DNA from: WHTB01 sp050699035
GTDB lineage: Bacteria; Actinomycetota; Actinomycetes; Propionibacteriales; Nocardioidaceae
DNA: 39,698 nt
Reading direction: 5' to 3'
Assembly: GCA_050699035.1 (NCBI GenBank)
Contig: JBOHDE010000007.1
Location: 1 to 39,698, forward strand
The notes under the pieces were generated by a model. The model had not been told where the DNA came from. It did no database searches and saw nothing but the letters and a program-made list of their open reading frames with translations. This document shows positions 1 through 7,428 of the stretch, one piece after another. Position numbers and translations under genes: made by a program. Every line of letters begins with the position of its first letter. Positions within the stretch are counted from its first letter, which is position 1.

Positions 1-1
1 G

Positions 2-304
2 GCCGGCGGCGTCGCGCTGGCGCTGCTGCCGGGCCGCGACCGGAGTGCAGCCAGCCCGGGGCACACGCTGGCGATCCCCACCGGTCTCGGCGAGCTTCGC
101 AACGCGCTCGTCGTCCGCTCGGCCGACGTGGTGCTGGCCGTCGGTGGCAGCTGGGGCGCGCTGAGCGAGATCGCGCTCGCCGTACGCACCGGCGTCCCGG
201 TGGTCGCGGTCGGCGGCTGGGCGATGCCCGCGCCCGGCGTAGTCGACGTGGCCACGGCCGAGGACGCCGTACGACGTATCACCGAGCTGCTGGCCCACTC
301 CTAG
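2..304 (+). CDS. TIGR00725 / LOG-like family protein (3' part only)
   Basis: The gene enters from the left edge in frame 2 and ends at TAG 302-304, so only about 100 C-terminal residues are visible. The stretch reading SADVVLAVGGSWGALSEIAL, followed by GVPVVAVGGW, is the nucleotide-binding core of the TIGR00725 branch of the Rossmann-like lysine-decarboxylase/LOG superfamily, in which a glycine-rich loop (GGxxGxxxE) binds a phosphate group. LOG enzymes cleave nucleoside 5'-monophosphates, but the TIGR00725 branch has no settled reaction, so I give none. The family assignment is fairly safe. The start and upstream context lie outside the window. Confidence 0.75.
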   Translation, partial: AGGVALALLPGRDRSAASPGHTLAIPTGLGELRNALVVRSADVVLAVGGSWGALSEIALAVRTGVPVVAVGGWAMPAPGVVDVATAEDAVRRITELLAHS

Positions 305-337
305 CGACGGCCATGCACCGTTGATCTCGGGGGGATC

Positions 338-493
338 ATGAACGACCGCAAGAGTACAAAACGTCGCGACGTCCGGGTCCAGCACGCCCATCCGCTGGCC
401 GCCGAGGCGGCCCGGATCGAGCGGGACGGGCTCCTGCACCGGCGCAAATCGACCGCGACCCGCGACCAGGCCGGACGCGACGAGGAACGCTGA
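338..493 (+). CDS. Small basic hypothetical protein (51 aa)
   Basis: An ATG at 338, behind a purine-rich GGGGGATC stretch, opens a 52-codon frame ending in TGA 491-493. The product is very hydrophilic and rich in Arg, Lys, His, Glu and Asp, with no Cys and no membrane segment. Third codon positions are mostly G or C, as in true genes of this genome, which is the main reason for listing it. It starts 33 bases after the previous gene on the same strand and could be co-transcribed with it. I do not recognise a family. It could be a chance open frame. Confidence 0.4.
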   Translation: MNDRKSTKRRDVRVQHAHPLAAEAARIERDGLLHRRKSTATRDQAGRDEER

Positions 494-529
494 CCGGATC
501 TGCACGGTCCACACAACGACCGCCGCGAG

Positions 530-546
530 TGTGTCGGGGCGACACA
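530..546. promoter_or_regulatory. Inverted repeat upstream of the secreted hydrolase
   Basis: TGTGTCG-GGG-CGACACA is a perfect 7-bp inverted repeat with a 3-base centre. It ends 60 bases before the start of the secreted hydrolase at 607. It could be an operator or the stem of a weak terminator for the gene before; no T-run follows. Confidence 0.4.
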
Positions 547-606
547 TGGTGCCGCCGCGGCGGAGGCACGAGCATCGCTCGATAACGCCGACCCGCGAGG
601 TGCCCG

Positions 607-1992
607 ATGCGCAACCACACCCGACGGTCCTCCGCCCTGGTCGCCGTCGTGTTCGCGGTCCCGTTCGGCGCCGTGCCGCTGGCCTCGCAGGCGAACGGCC
701 AGACCATCTCACACTGCAACCGCGCCGAGCGCATCGACGTACCCCGCGCCGAGCAGCAGGTCGTCGACTGCCTGGACGACCTGACCACCGCCGGCACCGT
801 GACGAGCGGTCACACGGTCCCGGGTGACTGGGCCGGCCTGAGCTCGGCCCAGACGGTCAACCCGTCCGGCGTACCCGGCCTCCAGGTCGACGGGTACTTC
901 CCGGACACGTCGGCGACCAACACCCACCACGGCTGGAACCACGACGCGCAGTTCGTGCTGCGCCTCCCCGACCGCTGGAACGGCAAGCTGGTCGTTACCG
1001 GCGCCCCCGGCAACCGACGTCAGTACTCGTTGGACGCCACCATCAGCGACTGGGCGCTGGCCCGCGGCTACGCGTTTGCCGCTACGGACAAGGGAAACAC
1101 CGGCCTGGAGTTCTTCCGCGACGGCACCAAGCCCGGTGACGCGGTCGCGGAGTGGAACGCCCGGGTGACCCAGCTGACCGTCGCCGCGAAGCGCGCTGTG
1201 CAGCAGCGTTATGGAGAGCGTCCCGTGCGTACGTACATGACCGGTCTCTCGAACGGCGGATACCTGACCCGGTGGCAGCTGGAGAACAGGCCCGACCTGT
1301 ACGACGGCGGCGTCGACTGGGAGGGCACTCTCTTCCGCGCCGACGGGCCGAACCTGCTCACTTACCTGCCGGCAGCGCTGCGGCACTACCCCGACTTCCG
1401 GGCCGGCAGCTCCGAGGCGCATCAGGCGATGCTCGACGCGGGCTTCGCGCCGGGCTCGGAGTTCCTGTGGGAGTTCCACTACCAGGTCTACTGGGACCTC
1501 ACCCAGCGCATCTACCGCGAGGAGATCGATCCGGGATTTGACGGTGACAAGGAGGCCGGGACTCCCTTCTGTGCAAGCGGAACACCGGGGTGCGACACGG
1601 ACTACGACTACGCCGACCGTCCGCGATCAGTGCATCACGCGATCAAGAAGGTCGAGCTGACCGGCAAGATCGGCAAGCCGATGCTCACGTTGCACGGCAC
1701 GCTGGACACGTTGCTGCCGCCGGCGACCGACTCCGACGTCTACACCGACCTGGTCGAGAGCCGGAACCGCGACCAGCTGCACCGCTACTACGTGATCGAG
1801 GACGGCAACCACGTCGACGGTCTGTACGACGCGCACCCGACTCAGCTGCGTCCGATCCTGCCCTGCTACCGCGATGCGTTCACGGCACTGGAGAGTTGGG
1901 TCGAGGACGGCGTCGAGCCGCCCGCCAGCGGGACGGTGCCTCGGCCGGCGAGTGGTGACCTCGCGAACAACTGCTCGATCGAGGAGCGCTGA
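607..1992 (+). CDS. Secreted alpha/beta hydrolase (tannase/feruloyl esterase-like)
   Basis: The 461-residue protein starts at ATG 607 behind GAGGTG. Residues 1-30 form a signal peptide: NHTRR, then a hydrophobic stretch, then an Ala-rich end near SQAN. The mature part has a large alpha/beta-hydrolase layout: nucleophile elbow G-L-S-N-G with Ser215, acid candidate Asp367 in GTLDTLLPP, and His402 in DGNHVDG. The order Ser-Asp-His, the long lid between 235 and 340 with cysteines near 322 and 329, and the overall size fit the tannase/feruloyl esterase and 3-hydroxybutyrate-oligomer hydrolase group. It probably acts outside the cell on an ester; the substrate cannot be read from sequence. The next gene converges with a 3-base gap. 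Alternative: a secreted polyester or oligomer hydrolase. Confidence 0.75.
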   Translation: MRNHTRRSSALVAVVFAVPFGAVPLASQANGQTISHCNRAERIDVPRAEQQVVDCLDDLTTAGTVTSGHTVPGDWAGLSSAQTVNPSGVPGLQVDGYFPDTSATNTHHGWNHDAQFVLRLPDRWNGKLVVTGAPGNRRQYSLDATISDWALARGYAFAATDKGNTGLEFFRDGTKPGDAVAEWNARVTQLTVAAKRAVQQRYGERPVRTYMTGLSNGGYLTRWQLENRPDLYDGGVDWEGTLFRADGPNLLTYLPAALRHYPDFRAGSSEAHQAMLDAGFAPGSEFLWEFHYQVYWDLTQRIYREEIDPGFDGDKEAGTPFCASGTPGCDTDYDYADRPRSVHHAIKKVELTGKIGKPMLTLHGTLDTLLPPATDSDVYTDLVESRNRDQLHRYYVIEDGNHVDGLYDAHPTQLRPILPCYRDAFTALESWVEDGVEPPASGTVPRPASGDLANNCSIEER

Positions 1993-1995
1993 CCG

Positions 1996-2412
1996 CTACC
2001 GTCCGGCGTCTCCGTCGGCGGGTGGCCGGTCCTGCGTGTGCCGTGGAGCCTGCTCCGGGACATCGGGGTCGATCTCGTCCGCGCGTCGCAGCTGGTCGTC
2101 CATCTGGTCCCGTGACGTCGAGACGTGATCGCCACGCTGCTTGGCCGTGGCCTCTAGCTTGTCGGCCTCGGCCTGCTTCGCCTCCGCCTCGGCGCGGGCC
2201 GCCCTGGACTTCGCCTCGGTCTCGGCCGCCTCGGCCTCCTTGCGTTGCATCGATGGCTCCTGCGCGGTCACCTCCTCACGCATCGTCACCGCTTCGTCCC
2301 GGCGGGCGATGTGCTGGTCGTGCGACCGCTTGCGTACGGCGAGGAACACCGCAACCGCCGCCACCACGACGACGATCACAATCAGGATCCACAGCCAGGT
2401 CGAGCCGTCCAT
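1996..2412 (-). CDS. Membrane-anchored coiled-coil protein (138 aa)
   Basis: The start at 2412 is set by a clean AAGGAG eight bases upstream; a longer frame to 2466 has no such site. Residues 2-25 (MDGSTWLWILIVIVVVVAAV) form a single transmembrane helix, followed by a charged region. Residues about 55-100 are an Ala/Glu/Lys/Arg heptad-like stretch (EAEAAETEAKSRAARAEAEA) that should form a coiled coil. The C-terminus is polar and Asp/Pro rich. Topology is probably N-out with a cytoplasmic coiled coil. This type of short actinobacterial membrane protein has no known role. It converges on the secreted hydrolase. Confidence 0.65.
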   Translation of the reverse strand: MDGSTWLWILIVIVVVVAAVAVFLAVRKRSHDQHIARRDEAVTMREEVTAQEPSMQRKEAEAAETEAKSRAARAEAEAKQAEADKLEATAKQRGDHVSTSRDQMDDQLRRADEIDPDVPEQAPRHTQDRPPADGDAGR

Positions 2413-2530
2413 GACATCTCCTTCATCTTGACGCTCCCTGTCCCCGTGCCCGATGCGATGGGCCACAAAACGACGTTAGCCCAACCGCTACTATGTGTCG
2501 CGCCCGGCGGAGTGCGAGCTGCGCCGGTGC

Positions 2531-2601
2531 GCGGGTGTAGTTCAATGGCAGAACATCAGCTTCCCAAGCTGACAGTGCGGGTTCGATTCCCGTCACCCGC
2601 T
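2531..2601 (+). tRNA. tRNA-Gly (anticodon CCC)
   Basis: The acceptor stem GCGGGTG 2531-2537 pairs with CACCCGC 2594-2600, and base 2601 is the T discriminator expected for glycine. The D-loop has GTTCAATGGCAGAAC, the anticodon arm is TCAGC-TTCCCAA-GCTGA with CCC at 34-36, and the T-arm has GTTCGATTC. CCA is not encoded (CCCA follows). A TACTAT -10-like box lies at 2489-2494. tRNA genes of this kind are common integration sites for actinobacterial integrative elements, and mobile-element-like genes begin just downstream. Confidence 0.95.
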
Positions 2602-2610
2602 CCCACCACA

Positions 2611-2649
2611 AAGCCCCAGGCCAGAGGCACAATCCTCCACCTGGGGCTT
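2611..2649 (+). terminator. Hairpin downstream of tRNA-Gly
   Basis: AAGCCCCAGG 2611-2620 pairs exactly with CCTGGGGCTT 2640-2649. The 19-base loop holds a further small AGG/CCT stem. It is nine bases after the tRNA and is likely its terminator, although no T-run follows. Confidence 0.6.
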
Positions 2650-2702
2650 CGTCGTTGCCGAGCCGTATTCGGGGTCGTGCCCCCCGCGTGCCCGCCGAGC
2701 GC

Positions 2703-3052
2703 CTGCTGCGTTCTACCACGGCAGGTCGGGGAGGATGATCAGCATGGCGATGGCGGCGACCACGACGCCAGCCATCACGAGCGGCGCGACCGTGAACAGC
2801 CAGACCAAGACAGCGGCCAGACCCAGCGCGAACAGGCCACCGAGCCACCTATCACGACAGGTCACGCAGGGCCAGGCGACGCCGCAAGACGCGCACAGCC
2901 CGTCCGCGTTGGACGTGGGAACGAGTCCCCAGTGGTGAGCAGGACCGGCGACGGGCTGCGGGTGCCTTCATCGCCGGTCCTGCCGACTGGGAGAGGAACG
3001 GGGGCCATGCCCTCAAACCCGGGTGATGTGCCAGCTGCTCCCGCGACTGCCC
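2703..3052. repeat. 350-bp dispersed direct repeat, copy 1
   Basis: This block matches 7429-7780 over its full length with five substitutions and two single-base indels that I could count (about 98% identity). It begins at CTGCTGCGTTCT and ends at GCGACTGCCC; beyond both edges similarity drops abruptly. It contains the small zinc-ribbon membrane protein gene on the minus strand. Both copies lie in the same orientation, 4.7 kb apart, each just upstream of a plus-strand regulator gene. Confidence 0.95.
2713..3008 (-). pseudogene. Frameshifted zinc-ribbon / two-TM small protein gene, copy 1
   Basis: Read on the minus strand, the 3' two thirds is open: a CASCGVAWPCVTC zinc-ribbon-like motif (two CxxC pairs five residues apart) runs straight into RWLGGLFALGLAAVLVWLF and a second hydrophobic segment, ending LIILPDLPW and TAG at 2715-2713. 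The 5' third (MAPVPLPVGRTGDEG, from ATG 3008) is in another frame: one base is missing at GAGTCC (about 2927) compared with GAGCTCC in copy 2, which breaks the link. With that base restored the product would be about 98 residues. Likely dead, unless translation starts downstream of the break. The family is unknown to me; such small membrane proteins occur near transfer genes of actinobacterial integrative elements. Confidence 0.7.
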
Positions 3053-3116
3053 GTGCTGCAACAACCGTGAACAGCCTGGGCGGCATCGCCATGAGCGCCT
3101 CCACCTGAACGAGCTC

Positions 3117-3183
3117 TGGCTTAAGCCAGTTGAGAAAGAGCCTCCCACTGGCTTGAGCCAGTGTCAAGAATTGGCTTGCGCCA
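3117..3183. promoter_or_regulatory. Three GntR-type operator sites
   Basis: Three related inverted repeats share the core TGGCTT-N2-GCCA: TGGCTTAAGCCA 3117-3128, ACTGGCTTGAGCCAGT 3147-3162 and TGGCTTGCGCCA 3172-3183. Centres are 32 and 23 bases apart. They lie between the divergent small-protein gene and the GntR gene, the last one ending seven bases before the -10 box. Autoregulation by the adjacent GntR protein is the simple reading. Confidence 0.7.
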
Positions 3184-3190
3184 GTTGATC

Positions 3191-3196
3191 TAGACT
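3191..3196 (+). promoter_or_regulatory. -10 box of a leaderless promoter for the GntR gene
   Basis: TAGACT ends six bases before the GTG start at 3203, so transcription would begin at or next to the start codon. No ribosome binding site is present. TTGGCT at 3171-3176 is a possible but closely spaced -35. The same TAGACT and spacing recur before the regulator at 8003. Confidence 0.55.
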
Positions 3197-3202
3197 TCAC
3201 GG

Positions 3203-3991
3203 GTGACCGCAGCCAACCGAACGCCCCAGGGCGCCGGGACCGCCAGCCGGCAACTGGCGGGCTACCTAAGAACCCTTATCGCCTCTGGCGAGTTGGCGGC
3301 CGGCGATCAGCTGCCCTCAGAGCGGACCCTGGCAGTCGAACACGCCGTGGCCCGCAACACCGCCCGAGAGGCAATTCGGCAACTGGCCGAGTCCGGGCTC
3401 GTCACTTCCCACCACGGTCGAGGCGTGTTCGTACGCGGCAAACCTCGCCTCATGCGCTTCGGACAGCGGCGGTACTCCAAGAAGCTGCGCGACGAGACCG
3501 GAGTCTCGCCCTTCCATGCTGAAGTGATGGCCCAGGGCCGAGAGCCGTCCGCGAAGTGCACCAGCATCGAGCGAGTCACTCCACCGGCCGAGATCGCCGA
3601 ACGGCTCAACGTTGATCCCGACAGTGCCAGCGTGGTCCGCCGCGAGAACTGGTACTACGCCGACGACGAGCCGATGCAGGTCGGCGTGACCTTCATTCCG
3701 TGGGTCATCGCTGATGGTTCACCACTCAGCCACACGGACGCACTCGGCCAAGGCGACCTGTACGCACGGTTTGAGGATGTCGGCCACCTGATCACCCACA
3801 CACGCGAGGAAGTAACCGCACGAATGCCAACACCCGAGGAGACCGACGGCCTCCAGATCCCTGACGGCGTTCCAGTCCTCGACGTACTCCACACCGGTAT
3901 CGATCAAGACGGCACGTCCTTTGAGGTAACCCGGTTCGTCATGCGTGCCGACTACACCGGCCTCGACTACCTCATTCCGGTGGACGAGTGA
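3203..3991 (+). CDS. GntR-family regulator, HutC/UTRA type
   Basis: The 262-residue protein begins at GTG 3203, chosen because it lies 6-7 bases after a TANNNT box with no Shine-Dalgarno site (leaderless). Residues about 17-77 are the GntR winged helix (QLAGYLRTLIASGELAAGDQ, LPSERTLAVEHAVARNTARE, GRGVFVRGK). Residues about 97-256 are a UTRA ligand-binding domain. Proteins of this look, with the RYSKKLRDETG linker, are typical regulators of Streptomyces-type integrative elements (KorSA-like position), where they repress excision or transfer genes. That is family knowledge; here no transfer genes remain. Three palindromes upstream suggest autoregulation, and the next gene overlaps by one base. 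Confidence 0.85.
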   Translation: MTAANRTPQGAGTASRQLAGYLRTLIASGELAAGDQLPSERTLAVEHAVARNTAREAIRQLAESGLVTSHHGRGVFVRGKPRLMRFGQRRYSKKLRDETGVSPFHAEVMAQGREPSAKCTSIERVTPPAEIAERLNVDPDSASVVRRENWYYADDEPMQVGVTFIPWVIADGSPLSHTDALGQGDLYARFEDVGHLITHTREEVTARMPTPEETDGLQIPDGVPVLDVLHTGIDQDGTSFEVTRFVMRADYTGLDYLIPVDE

Positions 3992-4530
3992 TGAGAAGTC
4001 AAACCGCATTGACGGTTCGACCACGGCGACCCGCCGACCTCCCGCAACTAGGCAAGGCGCTCACTCGGGTCCATCAGGTCGACGGCTACCCGGTTGAAGG
4101 AGTCACCGACCCCGAGCGTTGGCTCCAACCCCCGAATGAGATCGCCGGCTGGACTGCTCTGCTCGATCACCAACCAGTAGGGCACATCTCACTCACCAAC
4201 CCCACGCCATCAGACGCCGCCGCGCAGGTCTGGACGACCAAGACCAGAGGGCACCTCGGTGACATTGCCGTCGTCGTCAGGCTATTCGTCGACCCTGATC
4301 GACGCGGACATGGCGCTGGACGAGAGCTGATGCGAGCCGCCCACCAGCACGCCACCACCCTCGGCAAACGCCTGGTCTTCGATGTCATGCTCAAGGACGA
4401 GCACGCGATCCGACTCTACGAAAACCTCGGGTGCGATCGCTTGGGCCTCATCACGCACCACCACAGCGATGGACTCGAAGAGCCAGCCGCTGTCTACGTT
4501 GCCCCCGATCACCTGCCAGCGGCGCGGTAA
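3991..4530 (+). CDS. GNAT-family N-acetyltransferase
   Basis: The ATG at 3991 overlaps the GntR stop (TGATG), which suggests translational coupling; a GTG at 3988 is an alternative. The protein is 179 residues. The acetyl-CoA binding motif A is clear at about 91-113 (VVRLFVDPDRRGHGAGRELM, with the R/Q-x-x-G-x-G/A signature RGHGAG), followed by the beta5-alpha4 region with AIRLYENLGC. The substrate is unknown; GNATs modify amines on antibiotics, proteins or metabolites. GntR-GNAT pairs are common as cargo or regulatory pairs in actinobacterial integrative elements. Codon use is less GC-rich than in the flanking core genes, which fits acquired DNA. Confidence 0.8.
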   Translation: MRSQTALTVRPRRPADLPQLGKALTRVHQVDGYPVEGVTDPERWLQPPNEIAGWTALLDHQPVGHISLTNPTPSDAAAQVWTTKTRGHLGDIAVVVRLFVDPDRRGHGAGRELMRAAHQHATTLGKRLVFDVMLKDEHAIRLYENLGCDRLGLITHHHSDGLEEPAAVYVAPDHLPAAR

Positions 4531-4576
4531 GACACGACGGCGCCTCTCAGGCGTCCTGCAGCACTCGGCGACCTGA

Positions 4577-4738
4577 GCCCAGCTCCCTCCACCCGAGGAC
4601 AGCACACAGACCTACGCCGAGCACCTTGGCGGCGAACTCGCGGCGGAGGCCGATGCTGAAAGGCTCGCGACCGGCCTGATGGCCGTGCTACAGGGTGGTT
4701 GGCTGCTCGCCCACACCACCCGCGACACGCCATCATGC
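4577..4738 (+). pseudogene. C-terminal remnant of a TetR-family regulator
   Basis: After an in-frame stop at 4574-4576 the plus strand reads EADAERLATGLMAVLQGGWL-LAHTTRDTP. This closely parallels VDAEKLATGLMAALQGGYLL near the C-terminus of the intact TetR encoded on the other strand at 4733-5362. No N-terminal HTH is present, and the similarity ends where the 3' end of the intact gene begins. It is a truncated leftover of a related but distinct TetR gene (many differences at DNA level), not a copy of its neighbour. It has probably no function. Confidence 0.7.
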
Positions 4739-5362
4739 CGTGAGGAACGACCTCACGTGGTCAAGGGCCATATCGAGGGCGGTCTCCATGGGCTTGATGT
4801 CATGCGCGGTCTCGGCGAGGAGGTACCCGCCTTGCAGGGCCGCCATCAGACCCGTGGCAAGCTTCTCCGCGTCGACGTCCGGCTCGAGCATGCCGCTGTC
4901 CCGCATCCGCCGCAGGACGGCGGCGAGCAGCCCTTCCCATTCCACGAACGACTCGGCGAGCGTGGCGCGGGCCTGGTCGTCCTGGTCGGCGAGCTCGCTG
5001 GCTATCGAGCCGAGCGCACAACCGTACGCACCGTTCTGCAACGCGTTTCGCTGCACCAGCGCGTCGCGCCAGCGGACCAGACCGCGGAACGACTTCACGC
5101 GCTGAAGATTGCCGCGTTCACGGTCGAGGACCTGCACGGCGCGCGCCGCGACGACGGCGCGGACCAGTTCCTCCTTGTCCGGAAAGTGGTTGTAGAGCTG
5201 CGATTTGCTGGTACTGCTCGCGGCCCGGACGTCGTCCAGCGTGGTCGCGTTCACGCCCTTCACGTACATCAGCTCGACCGCAGCCGCCACGATGCGCGCG
5301 CGGGTGGCGGCCCCACGTGGCGTCAGCCTCCGCCCCGACTGTGCGTTCTCCAGCCTGCCCAC
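4733..5362 (-). CDS. TetR-family repressor
   Basis: The 209-residue protein has an N-terminal TetR HTH at about 17-62 (TRARIVAAAVELMYVKGVNA, TTLDDVRAASSTSKSQLYNH, FPDKEELVRAVV) and an all-helical ligand-binding domain with YGCALGSIASELA, as in the LmrA/YxaF-like branch. It is transcribed away from the oxidoreductase at 5653. In the 290 bases between them lie three GTGGAC-type inverted repeats, so it very likely represses itself and the oxidoreductase and is released by a small, perhaps quinone-like or electrophilic molecule. The ligand is inference. Its 3' end abuts the remnant of another TetR gene. Confidence 0.85.
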   Translation of the reverse strand: MGRLENAQSGRRLTPRGAATRARIVAAAVELMYVKGVNATTLDDVRAASSTSKSQLYNHFPDKEELVRAVVAARAVQVLDRERGNLQRVKSFRGLVRWRDALVQRNALQNGAYGCALGSIASELADQDDQARATLAESFVEWEGLLAAVLRRMRDSGMLEPDVDAEKLATGLMAALQGGYLLAETAHDIKPMETALDMALDHVRSFLTA

Positions 5363-5397
5363 AGGCCTCAGGCTACCTGTGGGTCACAGCCGCCGCA

Positions 5398-5488
5398 TGG
5401 ACTACACGGTCCCGCTCGGCCACAGATCTACCCCTTTCTCAGCGGCATGACCCCTCTATCATCATTTGAAGTGGACTATGGAGCCCAG
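5398..5488. promoter_or_regulatory. Two TetR operator-like sites near the tetR start
   Basis: TGGAC-TACACG-GTCCC at 5398-5413 and GTGGAC-TATGGA-GCCCAG at 5471-5488 share the six-base spacer and half-site of the perfect palindrome at 5596-5613. The first starts 36 bases upstream of the tetR start and would suit autorepression. The second has one good half and one degenerate half. Confidence 0.5.
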
Positions 5489-5595
5489 TTGCCTTGGTCT
5501 TGATCGGCGATTCTCCCCGGCATCAATAGTTCGAGGGAGCGGCGCAAATGACGGGGCCGGCGGGCTGGCCGGGTTCCGCTGTACCGCAAGCTCTA

Positions 5596-5613
5596 GTGGA
5601 CGATATAGTCCAC
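5596..5613. promoter_or_regulatory. TetR operator upstream of the oxidoreductase
   Basis: GTGGAC-GATATA-GTCCAC is a perfect inverted repeat with 6-bp arms. It lies 40 bases before the oxidoreductase start at 5653 and is the best of three related sites between the divergent genes. Confidence 0.65.
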
Positions 5614-5652
5614 AGCGTGTGGCGGCGAGGACTGAATACTAGGAGGTGCCGG

Positions 5653-6570
5653 ATGAAGGCGATTGTCGTGACGGACGAAGCGGCGGGAACGGCCGGGATG
5701 ACGCTGGTGGAGCGACCCGAGCCGGAGGCCGCCGGTAACGACGTCCTCGTTCAGGTTCATGCATCGGGATTCACGCGGGATGAACTGACGTGGCCCGGGA
5801 CTTGGACCGATCGCCTCGGCCGGGACCGAACACCGTCGATCCCTGGGCACGAGCTGGCCGGAGCAGTGAGCGCGCTTGGCTATGGCACGGCGGGGCTGTC
5901 GGTGGGCCAGCGGGTGTTCGGCCTCACGGACTGGACACGCGACGGCACCTTGGCGGAGTACGTGGCCGTCGAGGCGCGCAACCTCGCGCCGCTGCCGGGT
6001 GACGTCGACTTCACGGTGGGCGCGAGCCTGCCGATCTCGGGCCTGACCGCGTGGCAGGGACTGTTCGTACACGGCCGCCTTCGGGCCGGGCAGAGCGTCC
6101 TCGTGCACGGCGCGGCCGGCGGGGTCGGATCGATGGTGACGCAACTCGCGCGTGAGGCCGGCGCCTACATCATCGGCACTGGACGAGCTGCCGACCGGCA
6201 GACCGCGCTCGACTTCGGCGCGCAGGAGTTTGTCGACCTCGAGAATGACGCCCTGGAAGACGTGGCCGGCGTCGATTTGGTGTTCGATGTCCTCGGCGGC
6301 GACATCCAGAAGCGGTCCGCGAGCCTGATTCGACCCGGGGGAACGCTGGTGAGCATCGCTGGGCCGCCGGAGGCCCGGCCCGCCGATGGCTTGGCGATCG
6401 ACTTCGTCGTCGAGTCTGACCGTGCGCAGCTGGGCGAGATCGTCCGGCGAGTGAGGGACGGACGACTGCGCACAGTCATCGGAAACGTCGCGACCCTTGA
6501 CGAGGCGGTGGCCGCCTTCAACCCGACCGCACGGGTCAAGGGAAAGACGATCATCCGCGTTCGTCCGTGA
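5653..6570 (+). CDS. NADPH:quinone oxidoreductase-type MDR protein
   Basis: The start at ATG 5653 follows a strong AGGAGGT at 5641-5647; an upstream in-frame start at 5548 would run through the operator. The 305-residue protein has the medium-chain reductase fold: an N-terminal GroES-like part (PGHELAGAV, then GQRVFGLTDW) and a Rossmann part with HGAAGGVGSMVTQLAREAGA for NADP(H) binding. The zinc-binding residues of true alcohol dehydrogenases are absent, so it belongs to the zinc-free quinone oxidoreductase/enone reductase branch. It probably reduces quinones or electrophilic enones using NADPH. The divergent TetR gene and the palindromes between suggest substrate-induced expression. Confidence 0.85.
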   Translation: MKAIVVTDEAAGTAGMTLVERPEPEAAGNDVLVQVHASGFTRDELTWPGTWTDRLGRDRTPSIPGHELAGAVSALGYGTAGLSVGQRVFGLTDWTRDGTLAEYVAVEARNLAPLPGDVDFTVGASLPISGLTAWQGLFVHGRLRAGQSVLVHGAAGGVGSMVTQLAREAGAYIIGTGRAADRQTALDFGAQEFVDLENDALEDVAGVDLVFDVLGGDIQKRSASLIRPGGTLVSIAGPPEARPADGLAIDFVVESDRAQLGEIVRRVRDGRLRTVIGNVATLDEAVAAFNPTARVKGKTIIRVRP

Positions 6571-6912
6571 CGACTCAGGACGGCGAGCGATCCTGCCCTC
6601 CTCGTGGATCGGCCTCAGCCGCGTGGCCAGCGCGGTCAGGGGGCCGATCAGTCCGCCGCGGATTGGGACACCGAGCAGATCGGGTGATCAGGACGTGAAG
6701 AAGCGCCTGCTAGACGGAGTCGCGACCAAGCTCGCATGTCCCAAGCAGGAGCTTGCTGGGCCGACAGGGCGCGGTGGAAGTTTCGGCAGCGCCATCCCGC
6801 GACGCACCGTTCTACTCGATCGCGTGGACGCTATCCGTGCAGCCGGCTGGCGTGGCGGGCCGAAGTTGACAGCCCCTCAGTTGCCGCGTTGACCTCATCC
6901 AAGTCAAGAGCG
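6571..6912. other. 342-bp intergenic stretch without a recognisable gene
   Basis: No frame here gives a convincing protein; open frames are short and Arg/Ser/Pro-rich in the way of out-of-phase GC-rich DNA. The coding-like G/C third-position pattern is lost, which is compatible with decayed sequence. I see no hairpin with a T-run and no repeat shared with elsewhere in the window. Confidence 0.5.
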
Positions 6913-7299
6913 TCAGGCGGGCGCCGGCCCGTCCAGGTTGAAGGTGGACTCCCCAACACCGGCTCGAACGACGATGAGATCGGCTGCTTCCGCGGAGGGG
7001 TTGCCCTCTCGGTGCACGGTGCCCTTCGGCACGTAGACGAAGTCGCCCGGACGCGCCTCCAGGGTGTTTGACCCGTTCGGACCGAACTCCATCGTGAGCG
7101 CACCGGTGAGGACGTAAATCACCGTCTCGTAGTCGCCATGATGGTGCCAGCCCGACACCATCCCGGGTTCCGTACGCACAGAGCCCGACCAGGTTCCGTC
7201 CGTCGCGACTGCCTGCTGCCGATCCATCCCCGGCGTGGTCGGGCCTGGCGTCCGCTCGGTCGGCGTGACGACCAAGACCGGCTCTTGTCGGGTTCCCAT
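6913..7299 (-). CDS. Single-domain cupin protein
   Basis: The start at 7299 is fixed by GGGAGGAG eight bases upstream; longer frames lack this. The 128-residue product is one cupin barrel: motif 1 around 57-75 (GWHHHGDYETVIYVLTG, with the metal-binding His cluster and Glu) and motif 2 around 89-110 (PGDFVYVPKGTVHREGN, with the last metal-binding His). It is soluble and probably binds a divalent metal. Such proteins range from small-molecule dioxygenases and isomerases to plain binding proteins, so I give no reaction. It ends 342 bases beyond the convergent oxidoreductase gene. Confidence 0.8.
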   Translation of the reverse strand: MGTRQEPVLVVTPTERTPGPTTPGMDRQQAVATDGTWSGSVRTEPGMVSGWHHHGDYETVIYVLTGALTMEFGPNGSNTLEARPGDFVYVPKGTVHREGNPSAEAADLIVVRAGVGESTFNLDGPAPA

Positions 7300-7428
7300 G
7301 TTCACTCCTCCCGCCGCGGCCGCGACGAAGCCTCCCGGTTGCTGCACAGCCCGTCACGTGAGAACAGTGTCTCCCGGTCCAACCGTGATGGCGCTGCAAA
7401 GATGCGCCGGAGCTACGAAGCCGAGCGG

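Noticed and set aside
4679..5503. Long plus-strand frame across the TetR gene
   Set aside because: Only its first 20 codons show similarity (TetR remnant); the rest is antisense to the intact TetR.
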